Origin: Terrilactibacillus tamarindi
GTDB lineage: Bacteria; Bacillota; Bacilli; Bacillales; Sporolactobacillaceae
Direction: 5' to 3'
NCBI RefSeq assembly: GCF_009718825.1
Contig: NZ_WNHB01000004.1
Location: 1 to 64,000, forward strand
Length of the DNA stretch: 64,000 nt
The translations under genes were made by a program, and so were the position numbers. The notes below the pieces were generated by a model. That model was not told the origin of the DNA. It saw nothing but the letters and a program-made list of their open reading frames with translations, and did not search any database. Positions within the stretch are counted from its first letter, which is position 1. Each line of letters begins with the position of its first letter. Below, piece after piece: positions 10,425 through 22,404 of the stretch.

Positions 10425-10571
10425 GGTTCAAAAAGGTGACAAATTAGAAGCAAGAAGGTCAAGGCGGCGCCGTTTTGAGGACCGGAATGTAGGTTTTTAC
10501 TACATGAGGACCGGAAAAACAAGCCAACGCCGAGATTCGCGGCTTATCATTTGGTAGCTTTTTGAACAACC
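10425..10571 (+). repeat. intergenic repeat family A, short form, copy 2
   Basis: The ends match copy 1, but the centre is shorter: two GAGGACCGG blocks flank an ATGTAG/CTACAT hairpin. It is followed by CTTTATAAGTACA, almost identical to the spacer before it, so element plus spacer were probably duplicated together. Confidence 0.9.
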
Positions 10572-10583
10572 TTTATAAGTACA

Positions 10584-10730
10584 GGTTCAAAAAGGTGACA
10601 AATTAGAAGCAAGAAGGTCAAGGCGGCGCCGTTTTGAGGACCGGAATGTAGGTTTTTACTACATGAGGACCGGAAAAACAAGCCAACGCCGAGATTCGCA
10701 GCTTATCATTTGGTAGCTTTTTGAACAACC
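10584..10730 (+). repeat. intergenic repeat family A, short form, copy 3
   Basis: Nearly identical to copy 2. It ends one base before the stop codon of the HD-GYP-like gene at 10732-10734. Confidence 0.9.
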
Positions 10731-10731
10731 T

Positions 10732-11802
10732 CTAATTAACAATGAACTTTTCGATATTAATAGTAGAATCACTGTTAAGGACAAGTACCTTATCATGATC
10801 CATCTTTAAGAAAGGTTCAGTTGGGGTAGAAGAAGGGATGTAGCTTATTTCTCCCGTTTGACCGTTCGATAGGATCACTTTATATCCCAAAAAGAGTTCC
10901 ATGACTTTAATGGTAAAGACATCCAGTGTAGGGGTGTTTAGTTTAAAACGGTAGTTTTTATTCAAATTGTTTAATGCATCGATCGGATTTTCTTTTTTCA
11001 TTAAGCTAAGAAAGGTTTCCAATGTAGAATAGATATGACTAAATTCATGTAATTTATCTCGAGTTAATTTTAATGGATAGCCTGATCCATCACCATATTC
11101 ATGCTGTTCAAGAATACCTAGACGTACGCCTTCTTTTATCGTGCGAACCGTTTTCAGCATTTTATAACTTTGAATCGGATGTTGTTCATAGGCCATCTTT
11201 TCTTCTTTCTTTAAATGAGGATATTTTGAGAGAATAGAAGGAGGAAGTTTGGCTAAACCACAATTAGCTAGTATTCCACCAATACCAATTTGCAAGAGAT
11301 CACCATGGTCATAATTTAACTTATTGGCTAAAAAGGCAGACAAGATGCCCATTCCAACAGCTCTTTGAGTTTCATCATGAACAAAATCCCTTTGGATTAA
11401 TTTCAATGCTATCCAGTCTGTTTTCTCTAACGAAGCACGAAGCAACGGCAAGGAATCATGACGAAGAGAAGACATGTGAATAGACGTTCCTCCTTGCCAC
11501 CGGCTAAAGGATCTCGCATAGCCTCTTACGGCCTGCTGGTAAAGATCTGCTATCGACTTTGGTTTTGTTTGATTACTTATATTAAATTGGTTTTCTCTTT
11601 TTTTAATTTCCTTTCCTTGGAACTTTTCCCCATTATCTAAATAAGCTTCAATTTCTACCTCTGGAATAAGAAAAGCTTTTAGTACTTTTAAATGATGAGT
11701 ATTTATGATGGTTCCTTTTGGAATAAGGGGGCGTGTAGATTTAGAATAAACAGCTTTCTTTACTATACAGCCCTCAATAAGTGATTGACACTCGACTCTC
11801 AT
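10732..11802 (-). CDS. HD-GYP-type protein with degenerate HD site
   Basis: A 356-residue protein with an N-terminal region of about 100 residues and a C-terminal HD-GYP-like domain. The GYP part is clear (LEQHEYGDGSGYPLKLTRDKL) and so is the middle helix (KKEEKMAYEQHP), but the HD dyad expected before it is replaced: the sequence reads GILANCGLAKLPPSIL where LHDIGK would stand. Active HD-GYP enzymes hydrolyse cyclic di-GMP; loss of the metal-binding HD suggests a receptor or scaffold. The ATG at 11802 is chosen because GAGGAGA is 9 nt upstream; an ATG at 11811 touches the ribosome binding site. It lies downstream of gyrA. Confidence 0.75.
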   Translation of the reverse strand: MRVECQSLIEGCIVKKAVYSKSTRPLIPKGTIINTHHLKVLKAFLIPEVEIEAYLDNGEKFQGKEIKKRENQFNISNQTKPKSIADLYQQAVRGYARSFSRWQGGTSIHMSSLRHDSLPLLRASLEKTDWIALKLIQRDFVHDETQRAVGMGILSAFLANKLNYDHGDLLQIGIGGILANCGLAKLPPSILSKYPHLKKEEKMAYEQHPIQSYKMLKTVRTIKEGVRLGILEQHEYGDGSGYPLKLTRDKLHEFSHIYSTLETFLSLMKKENPIDALNNLNKNYRFKLNTPTLDVFTIKVMELFLGYKVILSNGQTGEISYIPSSTPTEPFLKMDHDKVLVLNSDSTINIEKFIVN

Positions 11803-11933
11803 TGCACTCATCTCCTCAATTTAGTATTATTCATGGATAACCAAAACGTAAAATCGTAACATTTCAAATTTTTAATTTATGTATTGTTCAGTCTATTTTA
11901 TATATCGATTAACTTATCAATCTTTATTATATC

Positions 11934-11968
11934 AAGAAAGGAACCGGAAAATGCCCGATTCCTTCTTG
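11934..11968 (-). terminator. terminator of gyrA
   Basis: GGAATCGG pairs with CCGGTTCC (one G-T pair) on the minus strand, followed by TTTCTTG. It is positioned just after the gyrA stop codon. Confidence 0.75.
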
Positions 11969-11980
11969 TAAAAAAAGATA

Positions 11981-14533
11981 TTAATCTTCATTTGTTTCAT
12001 TTGAGTCAGATGATTCCGTTTCTTCTTCCTCTGTTTCATTTGAGTCAGTTGATTTCGTTTCTTCTTCCTCTACTTCATTTGAGTCAGATGATTCCGTTTC
12101 ATCTTCATCATCTGCTTGTATACCTGCGACAGTTGCCACACTATCTCCTTCACCAACTCGAATGAGGGTAACACCCATTGTATTACGTCCAAGTTGTGAA
12201 ATGCCAGATACTGCTGTACGAATCATGATGCCACTAGATGTAATAATCATGAGATCTTCATTTTCTTTCACTGTTCGAAGTGAAATGACATCCCCATTTT
12301 TATCGGTAATGTTACATGTCTTGATCCCTTTTCCACCACGGGTTTGCGTACGATATTCATCTGCTGGTGTCCGTTTTCCAAAACCTTTTTCAGTCACAAT
12401 GAGGACATCCGCCTCTTCTTCGATAATTCCCATTCCGACAACTTCATCCTGATCTGAAAGGGTAATGGCTTTCACTCCTGCTGCCGTTCTTCCCATCGAT
12501 CGAACGTCTTTTTCGTCAAAGCGAATAGCCAGACCTTTTTTCGTACCTACAATGACTTCTTGCTTACCATCAGTTAAGCGTACCGCAATAAGTTCATCTT
12601 CTTCACGAATGGTAATGGCAAAGAGACCGCCTTTTCTAATATTTGAAAAAGCTGATAAAGGAGACCGTTTGGTTATGCCTTTTTTAGTAAGGTAAATCAA
12701 GTATTTATCTTCGTCAAATTTCTCAACTGGGAAGACTGTTGTAATATGTTCACCTTTCTCAATTTGAAGTAAATTAATGATCGGAATGCCTTTTGCCGTA
12801 CGGCCTAGTTCTGGAAGTTCATAACCTTTCAACTGATACACTTTTCCTTTATTCGAAAAGAAGAGGATATAGTGATGCGTATTAGTTGTAAACATATGTT
12901 CAACAAAATCATTTTCGTTGGTTCCCATAGCCTGAATTCCTCGTCCACCACGATTTTGGATCTTGTAGGTGTCAATCGGCATCCGTTTTACATAACCATT
13001 GTGAGTGACCGTAACAATGATTTCCTCTTGCGGAATAAGATCTTCATCCTCGAACATGTCTGATCCAATCGTAATTTCTGTCCGGCGAGCATCATTGAAT
13101 TTTTCTTTAATTTCGGTAAGTTCTTCTCTTATGATTTCGAGTACTTTTTCTTCATCTGCAAGTATCGCTTTCAATTCAGCAATACGTGCTAACAATTCTT
13201 GATATTCGTTCTCGATTTTATCTCTTTCTAATCCTGTTAATCGTTGTAGACGCATATCGAGAATCGCTTGGGCTTGTTCTTGACTTAATTTGAAGTTGTC
13301 CATTAACCCTTGACGCGCAATATCGGTTGTTTTTGACGCCCTAATGAGTGCGATGACTTCATCAATATGGTCAAGGGCAATTTTTAATCCTTCTAAAATA
13401 TGAGCCCTTGCCTCTGCTTTTTTCAATTCATAGGCCGTTCTTCTTCTAATAATCTCTTGTTGATGCTCCAAATAATAATGCAGACATTCCTTTAAGTTCA
13501 AGACTCTTGGTCTGCCGTCTACAAGAGCTAGTAGATTGATGCCAAAGCTCGTTTGAAGTGCCGTGTGTTTATAAAGATTATTAAGAAGGACATTGGTATT
13601 GGCGTCACGACGAACTTCAATAACAATTCGCATCCCATTTCGATCTGACTCATCACGCAAGTCTGTAATGCCTTCTATTTTTTTATCTCGAACAAGTTCA
13701 GCTATTCGTTCAATTAACTTTGCTTTATTCACTTGGTAAGGTAATTCTGTTACGATAATAAACTCTTTACCATTGGGTTGCTGCTCAATATTTACCCTTG
13801 CTCGTAAGATAATAGAGCCACGTCCCGTATTATAGGCTCTTCGAATGCCTTCTCGTCCCATGATTAAACCGGCCGTTGGGAAATCTGGTCCTGGGATAAT
13901 CTGCATGAGTTCAGGGATCGACATCTCAGCGTTTTTACTTAAGGCGAGAACGGCATCAATCACTTCACCTAATTGATGAGGTGGAATATTTGTTGCCATT
14001 CCTACAGCAATCCCAGAAGCCCCATTGACAAGCAAATTTGGAAAACGGGATGGAAGGACAGCCGGTTCTCGTTCCGATCCATCGTAGTTATCTTTAAAAT
14101 CAATGGTGTCCTTTCTAATATCCCGAACCATTTCCATCGAAATCTTGGACATTCTAGCTTCTGTATAACGCATCGCCGCAGCGGAATCGCCATCGACAGA
14201 ACCAAAGTTCCCGTGACCATCAACTAATTCATAACGGTAGCTGAAATCTTGAGCCATTCGAACCATTGTTTCATAAACGGCAGAATCTCCGTGGGGGTGG
14301 TACTTACCTATAACTTCACCGACGATTCTTGCTGACTTTTTATACGCTTTATCTGAGGTCATACCAAGTTCATTCATGGCATATAAAATTCTTCTATGAA
14401 CCGGTTTTAAACCATCACGGACATCAGGTAAGGCACGACTCACAATAACACTCATTGCATAATCTAAAAATGATGTCCGCATTTCGTGACTTATATTAAT
14501 CGGTCTGACCCTTGACTGATCTTGATCTGCCAT
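11981..14533 (-). CDS. gyrA: DNA gyrase subunit A
   Basis: The 850-residue A subunit of gyrase, which cleaves and reseals DNA to introduce negative supercoils. The catalytic tyrosine is Tyr123 in [10 protein letters not shown]. The quinolone pocket reads HGDSAVYE (Ser84, Glu88), the sensitive-type residues. The C-terminal pinwheel contains the GyrA box QNRGGRGI and further blades. After about residue 805 there is an acidic tail with tandem copies of a 13-residue, 39-bp unit like [13 protein letters not shown]. The ATG at 14533 has AGGAGG at a good spacing. It follows gyrB with two family A repeats in between. Confidence 0.97.
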   Translation of the reverse strand: MADQDQSRVRPINISHEMRTSFLDYAMSVIVSRALPDVRDGLKPVHRRILYAMNELGMTSDKAYKKSARIVGEVIGKYHPHGDSAVYETMVRMAQDFSYRYELVDGHGNFGSVDGDSAAAMRYTEARMSKISMEMVRDIRKDTIDFKDNYDGSEREPAVLPSRFPNLLVNGASGIAVGMATNIPPHQLGEVIDAVLALSKNAEMSIPELMQIIPGPDFPTAGLIMGREGIRRAYNTGRGSIILRARVNIEQQPNGKEFIIVTELPYQVNKAKLIERIAELVRDKKIEGITDLRDESDRNGMRIVIEVRRDANTNVLLNNLYKHTALQTSFGINLLALVDGRPRVLNLKECLHYYLEHQQEIIRRRTAYELKKAEARAHILEGLKIALDHIDEVIALIRASKTTDIARQGLMDNFKLSQEQAQAILDMRLQRLTGLERDKIENEYQELLARIAELKAILADEEKVLEIIREELTEIKEKFNDARRTEITIGSDMFEDEDLIPQEEIIVTVTHNGYVKRMPIDTYKIQNRGGRGIQAMGTNENDFVEHMFTTNTHHYILFFSNKGKVYQLKGYELPELGRTAKGIPIINLLQIEKGEHITTVFPVEKFDEDKYLIYLTKKGITKRSPLSAFSNIRKGGLFAITIREEDELIAVRLTDGKQEVIVGTKKGLAIRFDEKDVRSMGRTAAGVKAITLSDQDEVVGMGIIEEEADVLIVTEKGFGKRTPADEYRTQTRGGKGIKTCNITDKNGDVISLRTVKENEDLMIITSSGIMIRTAVSGISQLGRNTMGVTLIRVGEGDSVATVAGIQADDEDETESSDSNEVEEEETKSTDSNETEEEETESSDSNETNED

Positions 14534-14580
14534 TCAAATTCCTCCTAATTAACCGCTAATCCTACAATCTATAAGTGCAT

Positions 14581-14762
14581 GTTCAAAAAGGTCACAAACT
14601 CGGGAGCAAGAAGATTAGAGCGACGCCGTTTTGAGGACCGGACTTCCACAGGATGTGGTGGCTTCAACGTTGCTCACAGGACGTGAGCGTTTTTAGTTGA
14701 AGATCCTCTTGGCGGGCGCCTGAGACTCGTAGCCTATCGTTTGGTGACTTTTTGAACAACCT
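14581..14762 (+). repeat. intergenic repeat family A, long form, copy 4
   Basis: Runs from GTTCAAAAAGGTCAC to TTTTTGAACAACC and is 182 bp long like copy 1, with several substitutions; for example the GTGGCT/AGCCAC hairpin is altered. It lies upstream of gyrA and in tandem with copy 5. Confidence 0.85.
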
Positions 14763-14774
14763 CTTAAAATATGT

Positions 14775-14920
14775 GTTCAAAAAGGTGACAAACTAGAAGC
14801 AAGAAGATCAAGGCGGCGCCGTTTTGAGGACCGGAATGTAGGTATTTACTACATGAGGACCGGAAAAACAAGCCAACGCCGAGATTCACAGCTTATCGTT
14901 TGGTGACTTTTTGAACAACC
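14775..14920 (+). repeat. intergenic repeat family A, short form, copy 5
   Basis: A 146-bp copy with both ends intact, two GAGGACCGG blocks and the ATGTAG/CTACAT hairpin. It ends one base before the gyrB stop codon at 14922-14924. Confidence 0.9.
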
Positions 14921-14921
14921 T

Positions 14922-16898
<1,977 letters not shown>

Positions 16899-17071
16899 CT
16901 ATTTGAAAGAGTATTGACCATGCTCTCAACTCTATGTTTACCTCATTTAGTGACACACATTTAAGCTATTACTTTGATTAATCAACCTAAAATTTATTTT
17001 TATGCATACGTTTTCCTAATGAATTTTTAAAAGAGCGGGATCCATTCCATTGACGAGATGAAAGGAACTTC

Positions 17072-18196
17072 TTAACGCGCTTGAGACACAACTTCACCAT
17101 CTCGAACGATGAACGATGTCGCTCGATTGATCACATCAGCATCAAGTCCGTCTACATTGGTTGTTGTCACAAATGTTTGGACTTTTTGCTTAAAAGTCTC
17201 TAATAAATGTGTCTGTCTATAATCATCAAGTTCACTTAATACATCATCTAGCAAAAGTAGTGGGTATTCGCCTATCTCCTGATTAATCAATTCAATTTCT
17301 GCTAGTTTCAAGGAAAGAGCAGTCGTCCTTTGTTGGCCTTGAGAGCCATAAGTTTGAACATCACGGTGGTTAATTTCAAATTGTAAATCATCACGATGAG
17401 GTCCAATTAATGTCATGCCACGTTGAATTTCTCTTTCTCTGACCGTTTGAAAGCCTTTTACAAATTCTTCTTTTAGTTTTGACAACTCCATATTTTCTAA
17501 TACATTGGGAGTACTTGAAATATAAGCCATATCTAAATCTTCCATGCCACGACTAATACTTGCATGGATCTTTTTAGCCCAACCTCTTAATGACTCGATA
17601 AATTGAAATCTTCGAATCGTAATTTGGGCGGCAAGTTCAATTAACTGTTCTGTTAAAATATCAAGCATAGCTGTCATGGAGGAGCGTTTCGTTGAAAGAT
17701 CTTTTAATAAAGCATTACGTTGCTGGAGTATTTTCTGATATTGAGAGAGTTCATGAATGTATATCGGCTTTATTTGGCCAATCTCCATATCTATAAAACG
17801 TCTCCTAAGGCCAGGGCTTCCTTTAACTAAGTTCAAATCTTCAGGTGCGAAGATGACGACGTTACACATGCCTACATAATGACTGAGCTTACTTTGCTCA
17901 AGATGATTAAGTTTGGCCTTTTTCCCTTTTTTTGAAATGATTAATTCTAACGGGATCGATCGATTTCTTTTAATGAGCCTACCTTCTATTTTACCATAAT
18001 CTGAGTCCCATTTGATTAATTCTTTATCATGCACGGTTCGATGGGATTTTGCCATGGCTAAAACATAGATAGCCTCCAATAAATTCGTTTTGCCTTGGGC
18101 GTTTTCACCCAAAAAAACGTTAACCGAACTTGAAAACGAAAGGGAGAGCTGATGGTAATTTCTAAAGTTTGTTAAGGTCATGGATTCAAGTTTCAA
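17072..18196 (-). CDS. recF: DNA replication and repair protein RecF
   Basis: An SMC-like ATPase of 374 residues that loads RecA at gaps together with RecO and RecR. Walker A is GENAQGKTN (about residues 30-38), the signature region is seen around [20 protein letters not shown], and Walker B is [14 protein letters not shown] place the start at TTG 18196 ([13 protein letters not shown]), 9 nt after GGAGGA; an earlier in-frame TTG at 18205 lies against the Shine-Dalgarno sequence. Only 15 bp separate it from yaaA, so they form one operon. Confidence 0.95.
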   Translation of the reverse strand: MKLESMTLTNFRNYHQLSLSFSSSVNVFLGENAQGKTNLLEAIYVLAMAKSHRTVHDKELIKWDSDYGKIEGRLIKRNRSIPLELIISKKGKKAKLNHLEQSKLSHYVGMCNVVIFAPEDLNLVKGSPGLRRRFIDMEIGQIKPIYIHELSQYQKILQQRNALLKDLSTKRSSMTAMLDILTEQLIELAAQITIRRFQFIESLRGWAKKIHASISRGMEDLDMAYISSTPNVLENMELSKLKEEFVKGFQTVREREIQRGMTLIGPHRDDLQFEINHRDVQTYGSQGQQRTTALSLKLAEIELINQEIGEYPLLLLDDVLSELDDYRQTHLLETFKQKVQTFVTTTNVDGLDADVINRATSFIVRDGEVVSQAR

Positions 18197-18211
18197 ACAA
18201 AGCAATCCTCC

Positions 18212-18433
18212 CTATGGTTTTTGAATAACAAACGTCTCTTGGCCCTCAATCTCAATACGATCCCCTTCGTACAATTTTCTCCCTCTTCTGGTTTCGGGTT
18301 CGTCATTGACTATGACAGCATATTCTGACAAAAACCATTTGGCCTGGCCACCCGTTCCGATAACTCCAGCTATTTTCAATAATTGGCCAAGGGTCATAAA
18401 TTCTTGCCCTGGATTTAATTGTATTTCAGACAT
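18212..18433 (-). CDS. yaaA: S4-domain RNA-binding protein YaaA
   Basis: A 73-residue protein consisting almost entirely of an S4-like RNA-binding fold (FMTLGQLLKIAGVIGTGGQAKWFLSEYAVIVNDEPETRRGRKLYEGDRIEI). It is conserved between dnaN and recF in Bacillales and thought to act in ribosome assembly (RlbA). The ATG at 18433 follows GGGG at a normal spacing. The next gene upstream, dnaN, is 443 bp away, because a family A repeat and a terminator lie between them. Confidence 0.93.
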   Translation of the reverse strand: MSEIQLNPGQEFMTLGQLLKIAGVIGTGGQAKWFLSEYAVIVNDEPETRRGRKLYEGDRIEIEGQETFVIQKP

Positions 18434-18514
18434 TTTGAAAACCCCTATTCTTAAGTCGTCATTTTCTACTAGTATCCTTCGTTCATCTATAAAATATAAA
18501 CTCAGTTAAGAAAT

Positions 18515-18564
18515 TTAAACCTTCCACCCTATAACAATCGCTATCTTGGATGGAAGGTTAATTT
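18515..18564 (-). terminator. hairpin between dnaN and yaaA
   Basis: AACCTTCCA pairs with TGGAAGGTT over a loop of about 25 nt. On the minus strand it is followed by TAAATTTC rather than a pure T run, so termination may be partial. Confidence 0.45.
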
Positions 18565-18589
18565 TGAATAGAATTATGTTATAGTACGT

Positions 18590-18747
18590 GTTCAAAAAGG
18601 TGACAAATAAGAACCAAGAAGATAAGAGCACACAGTACCTGAGGACCGGCCTTCTACAGGATGTAGTGGCTTTAGGCGCTAGCCACAGGACGTGAGCATT
18701 TTAGTTGAAGACCCTCTTGGCCAACGACATTCGTATCTTTTGGTGAC
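18590..18747 (+). repeat. intergenic repeat family A, decayed long form, copy 6
   Basis: Starts with GTTCAAAAAGGTGAC and keeps the GAGGACCGG block and a GTGGCT/AGCCAC hairpin, but loses similarity after TTTTGGTGAC, so the right-hand inverted end is missing. It is the most diverged of the eight copies. The rest of 18434-18876 holds no ORF. Confidence 0.75.
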
Positions 18748-18876
18748 GGTACAGATGATGATTCAAGGTATGTAAAAGAATTCACTTAACCTTGTCCCCA
18801 TCTAACGAATCCGTCATAACATGTTAGTTTAATTATAACAGAAGAAAGATCATATTTCTTATTTTCCTGAATAAAT

Positions 18877-20061
18877 TTAAAAAGTTCTTACTGGTAAAAC
18901 GAGCATAAGAATACCATCATCACCCACTGGACGAATCACGAAAGGTCTCATTGCCCCTGTAAAGTTGATTTGAATCGTTTGGGCATCAATTCGGCTCAAT
19001 GCTTCCATCGTCAACTTTGCACTAAACGATATTTTAAGATCTTCTCCCTCTATTTTCTCTACAGGAACATCCTCATATACTCGTCCAAGTTCTGCAGACT
19101 GTGAGAGAATTTCAACACTATTTTCATGTGTACGGAGTTTGACGACATTGTTTCTCTCTTCTTTTGCTAGAAGCGAAGCTCTTTCAATCGCATGCAATAA
19201 CCCTTTAGTGGATAACGTAATTGTGGTTTTGCTATCCGTTGGAATAAGTCTATTCGTATCTGGGTAGTTGCCATCCAATAATCTAGAGAAAAAGTCTATA
19301 TTCTTTACCTTAAATAAAACTTGATTGTTAGTAATAATCACTCGAACTGATTCTTCACTATTATCATCCAATATTTTATACAATTCATTCAAGCTTTTCC
19401 CTGGTATGACAATGTTTTGATAGTTGGTTTCATCATCTGTTGTAATTGGGAGCACTCTTTGAGCCAATCTATGACTATCCGTCGAAACACAATCAAGTTT
19501 ACCATTTTGGATATCCCACTTTACACCTGTCAAGATAGGGCGTGTTTCTGACGTGGACACAGCATATACAGTTTGGCGAATAACATGTTTTAGTAAGTCT
19601 TTTTTTATCGTAACAATGTTATTGTCTTCTTCATCAATCACCGGTAACAATGGATATTCTTCAGGATCTAAACCATTTAACGTAAATTCTGATGATCCTG
19701 CTGTAATTTTGGTAATAAGACGTTGATCAACCTCTATTTCAATGGTATCACTCGGTAATTTTCGGACAATATCAGAGAAAACTTTCGCTTGTAAAACAAT
19801 TTGACCTGTTTTTTCTATCGTAACATTTTGTTGGTCATTTTCAGAAAGAGGTATAAACGATTTTATAGATACATCTGAATCGCTCCCTGTTAATGTAACG
19901 CCATCTAAACTTGCTGTTATTTTAATCCCTGTTAGTATCGGAATGGTTGTTCTAGATGAAACAGCTTTCATAACGTGATTAACAGACTCTACTAATTTAT
20001 CTTTAGTCACGGTCATTTTCATTGAAAGAGCTGTTTGATTTGAACCAGCGATATCTTGCAT
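18877..20061 (-). CDS. dnaN: DNA polymerase III beta subunit (sliding clamp)
   Basis: Three-domain beta clamp that tethers the replicative polymerase to DNA. The family N-terminus (MKMTVTKDKLVESVNHVMKAVSSRTTIPILTGIKI) appears at residue 14, and the usual C-terminus (RPVGDDGILMLVLPVRTF) is intact. The only good ribosome binding site (AGGGGGATC) lies before the ATG at 20061, giving a 13-residue N-terminal extension (MQDIAGSNQTALS); an ATG at 20022 would give the standard length but has no such site. Lies downstream of dnaA, across the oriC unwinding element. Confidence 0.95.
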   Translation of the reverse strand: MQDIAGSNQTALSMKMTVTKDKLVESVNHVMKAVSSRTTIPILTGIKITASLDGVTLTGSDSDVSIKSFIPLSENDQQNVTIEKTGQIVLQAKVFSDIVRKLPSDTIEIEVDQRLITKITAGSSEFTLNGLDPEEYPLLPVIDEEDNNIVTIKKDLLKHVIRQTVYAVSTSETRPILTGVKWDIQNGKLDCVSTDSHRLAQRVLPITTDDETNYQNIVIPGKSLNELYKILDDNSEESVRVIITNNQVLFKVKNIDFFSRLLDGNYPDTNRLIPTDSKTTITLSTKGLLHAIERASLLAKEERNNVVKLRTHENSVEILSQSAELGRVYEDVPVEKIEGEDLKISFSAKLTMEALSRIDAQTIQINFTGAMRPFVIRPVGDDGILMLVLPVRTF

Positions 20062-20065
20062 AATT

Positions 20066-20296
20066 TAGATCCCCCTGAATATATATATTATTATTTAAAA
20101 AAAACAGTCTTAGTAGTAATAGGGCATGTGAATTTGTGGATAAGTCTATTTTTCTTAAAAAGGACAAGTTATACACATGTGAATAGACTGTGAGTAAGTC
20201 TATTACATATAATAAAAGTTACCCACAGCCTTGTTTATAAGTAAAAGCTTATCATAATAAAAAAAGAAATAAAAAAAATCCTAAAAACGATGAATG
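20066..20296. other. oriC, dnaA-dnaN part with unwinding element
   Basis: Two adjoining DnaA boxes, TGTGAATTT (20127-20135) and perfect TGTGGATAA (20135-20143), are followed leftward by a GGGC cluster, a trio tract TTAGTAGTAATAG (20110-20122) and an AT-rich stretch (about 20078-20105) reaching dnaN. This is the order of the B. subtilis basal unwinding system. More box-like sites are TTATACACA (20169-20177) and TTACCCACA (20219-20227), with another AT-rich tract at 20228-20296. Confidence 0.88.
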
Positions 20297-21664
20297 CTAA
20301 ATTTTTATTGGCGCCTTCAATTGTTCAATAATGCCTTTTACTTTATTTTGCAATTCACGATCTGTAGCTAATAATTTTGTAATCTTCTCGTGGGCATGTA
20401 TCACAGTTGTGTGATCTCTACCACCGAACTCTTCACCAATTTTAGGCAACGAATAATCTGTTAACTCCCTAGATAGATACATCGCAATTTGTCTTGGAAA
20501 AGCGATCGATTTCGTTCTTTTTTTGGCCGCGAAATCCTCTAATTTAATATGATATTCCTTACCAATAGTCATTTGAATATCTTTAATGGTAATAACTCTT
20601 GGTTTTGAGGAAGGAATGATATCTTTTAAAGCTTCAGCTGCTAGATCAACATTGATATCTTGATTAATGAGTGATGAATAAGCAACCACTCGAATTAAGG
20701 CTCCCTCTAATTCACGAATATTTGTATCAATTTGATTTGCAATATATAACATAACTTCATTTGACATTTCTAATCCATCAGCTTTTGCCTTTTTCCTAAG
20801 AATGGCTATACGTGTTTCTAAATCCGGCGGTGTTATATCTGTTATCAAGCCCCACTCAAATCGGGATCTTAATCGATCTTCTAATGTTGGAATTTCTTTA
20901 GGCGGACGATCACTTGATATCACAATTTGTTTGAATTCTTCGTGCAATGTATTAAAAGTATGAAAAAATTCTTCTTGAGTTGATTCTTTTCCCGCTAGAA
21001 ATTGAATATCATCAATTAATAGGACATCAACTTTTCGATATTTATTTCGAAATTCAATGGTTTTATTATCTCTTATCGAGTTAATGAACTCATTTGTAAA
21101 TTTTTCAGAAGAAAGGTAGACCACTTTTGCTGCTGGATTATGTTCGATGACATAGTGGCCAATAGCGTGCATTAAATGTGTTTTGCCAAGCCCGACGCCT
21201 CCATAAATAAAAAGAGGATTATAGGCCTTTGCCGGAGCTTCTGCCACGGCTAATGAAGCCGCATGAGCAAATCGATTTCCTGATCCAATCACAAAGGTGT
21301 CAAACGTGTTTTTTGAATTTAACATACTATTGCTAAACTCTTCGTTCTGCGGTTCCTTGTTTTTATTCGATTTGACTTTTGATGAATTAAATTCAAAAAG
21401 ATCCTCTTCACTTTGTTGTTGAGGAATAATGAATTTAACATCTAGATGAGAGCCGGTAATATCCTTAATCGTCTCTGAAATAAGATTAGAATATCGAGAT
21501 TCCAGCCAATCCCTCGCAAAATCATTGGGTACATTAATGATAAATGTATCTTTTTGGATGGAGTTTGCGGTGGTTTCTCTTAGCCACGTATCAAAGCTTG
21601 GCTTACTGACCTTTTTTTCAATGACATCCAGTGCAGCTCGCCACAAATCGTGTATATTTTCCAA
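20297..21664 (-). CDS. dnaA: chromosomal replication initiator DnaA
   Basis: AAA+ initiator of about 455 residues. Domain I is at the N-terminus ([26 protein letters not shown]), followed by a variable polar linker (domain II). Domain III carries Walker A ([10 protein letters not shown]) and Walker B ([12 protein letters not shown]). Domain IV carries the DnaA-box signature [15 protein letters not shown]. The start is set at TTG 21664 (ENIHDLW, matching the family N-terminus), with AAGGAGG 10 nt upstream; a longer in-frame reading to 21712 overlaps the ribosome binding site. oriC boxes lie on both sides. Confidence 0.97.
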   Translation of the reverse strand: MENIHDLWRAALDVIEKKVSKPSFDTWLRETTANSIQKDTFIINVPNDFARDWLESRYSNLISETIKDITGSHLDVKFIIPQQQSEEDLFEFNSSKVKSNKNKEPQNEEFSNSMLNSKNTFDTFVIGSGNRFAHAASLAVAEAPAKAYNPLFIYGGVGLGKTHLMHAIGHYVIEHNPAAKVVYLSSEKFTNEFINSIRDNKTIEFRNKYRKVDVLLIDDIQFLAGKESTQEEFFHTFNTLHEEFKQIVISSDRPPKEIPTLEDRLRSRFEWGLITDITPPDLETRIAILRKKAKADGLEMSNEVMLYIANQIDTNIRELEGALIRVVAYSSLINQDINVDLAAEALKDIIPSSKPRVITIKDIQMTIGKEYHIKLEDFAAKKRTKSIAFPRQIAMYLSRELTDYSLPKIGEEFGGRDHTTVIHAHEKITKLLATDRELQNKVKGIIEQLKAPIKI

Positions 21665-21780
21665 AAGGATGTTCGCCTCCTTTAGTTTTATTTTGGATGA
21701 GTTTTTACACAAACCGAAACCATTTAAGTAACATACGAACCTCTCGGCTGAGAAAATAGGTAAGTACTAAATAAGTGTCA

Positions 21781-22143
21781 TCATGACATGAGTTAATAGA
21801 GGAAAAATGTTATCCACAAGATAAAGAAGGCTTCATTCGACAATAACATGGGTTTTAATATATTTATCGACAACTTTTAGATAGATGTTAATAAACTAAT
21901 CGACACGTGTGAATAACTATCCACATCTTTATCCACAGGCTGTGTATAAAAAAATTACCGAAGTTTATTTCAAAATGGAAAACACAATGATCATAACAAA
22001 AATCTTGAGTGAAATCAATGATTTATAAGCGTTATCCACAAGAGAACGAGGCTGTTAATAAAAGTTTTCCACAGACACTGCATTTGTTTAAAGGTTGTTG
22101 ATAAATTTTTGGAAAAAGATTTTCTACATAAAAATTATCCACA
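21781..22143. other. oriC, upstream DnaA-box cluster
   Basis: Four perfect TTATCCACA boxes lie at 21810, 21929, 22032 and 22135. Near-matches are TTATCGACA (21864), TGTGAATAA (21908), CTATCCACA (21917), TGTGTATAA (21941), TTTTCCACA (22065) and TGTTGATAA (22096). The cluster sits between dnaA and rpmH, as in other Bacillales. Confidence 0.93.
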
Positions 22144-22165
22144 ACAAGTCACTTTGTGTGCTAAC

Positions 22166-22194
22166 TTGACATTAAAAGAAAAATTGATTATAAT
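22166..22194 (+). promoter_or_regulatory. sigma-A promoter of rpmH
   Basis: TTGACA at 22166-22171 and TATAAT at 22189-22194 with 17 bp between them, about 45 bp ahead of the rpmH start. Confidence 0.85.
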
Positions 22195-22239
22195 TAGCCA
22201 GACTGATTTTTGTAATAGTCCTCTAGGAGGTGTAATCAT

Positions 22240-22374
22240 ATGAAACGCACATTTCAACCGAATAATCGTAAAAGAAAGAAAGTACATGGTTTTCGTTCCC
22301 GTATGCAAACGAAAAACGGTCGTAAAATTTTAGCTAATCGTCGTCGCAAAGGAAGAAAAGTACTATCAGCTTAG
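22240..22374 (+). CDS. rpmH: ribosomal protein bL34
   Basis: A 44-residue, very basic protein ([20 protein letters not shown] start, many R and K) that is a structural component of the 50S subunit. AGGAGGTG precedes the ATG at 22240, and a consensus promoter and a strong terminator frame it. It directly borders oriC, the conserved position for this gene. Confidence 0.98.
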   Translation: MKRTFQPNNRKRKKVHGFRSRMQTKNGRKILANRRRKGRKVLSA

Positions 22375-22404
22375 ACCACTGTGAGACCTACAGTGGTCTT
22401 TTTT
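22374..22404 (+). terminator. terminator of rpmH
   Basis: ACCACTGT pairs with ACAGTGGT, followed by CTTTTTT. It separates rpmH from rnpA. Confidence 0.9.

Noticed and set aside
11884-12165. Plus-strand ORF rich in His, Leu and Ser opposite the gyrA end
   Set aside because: It is the mirror of the acidic tail repeats of gyrA, with no ribosome binding site.
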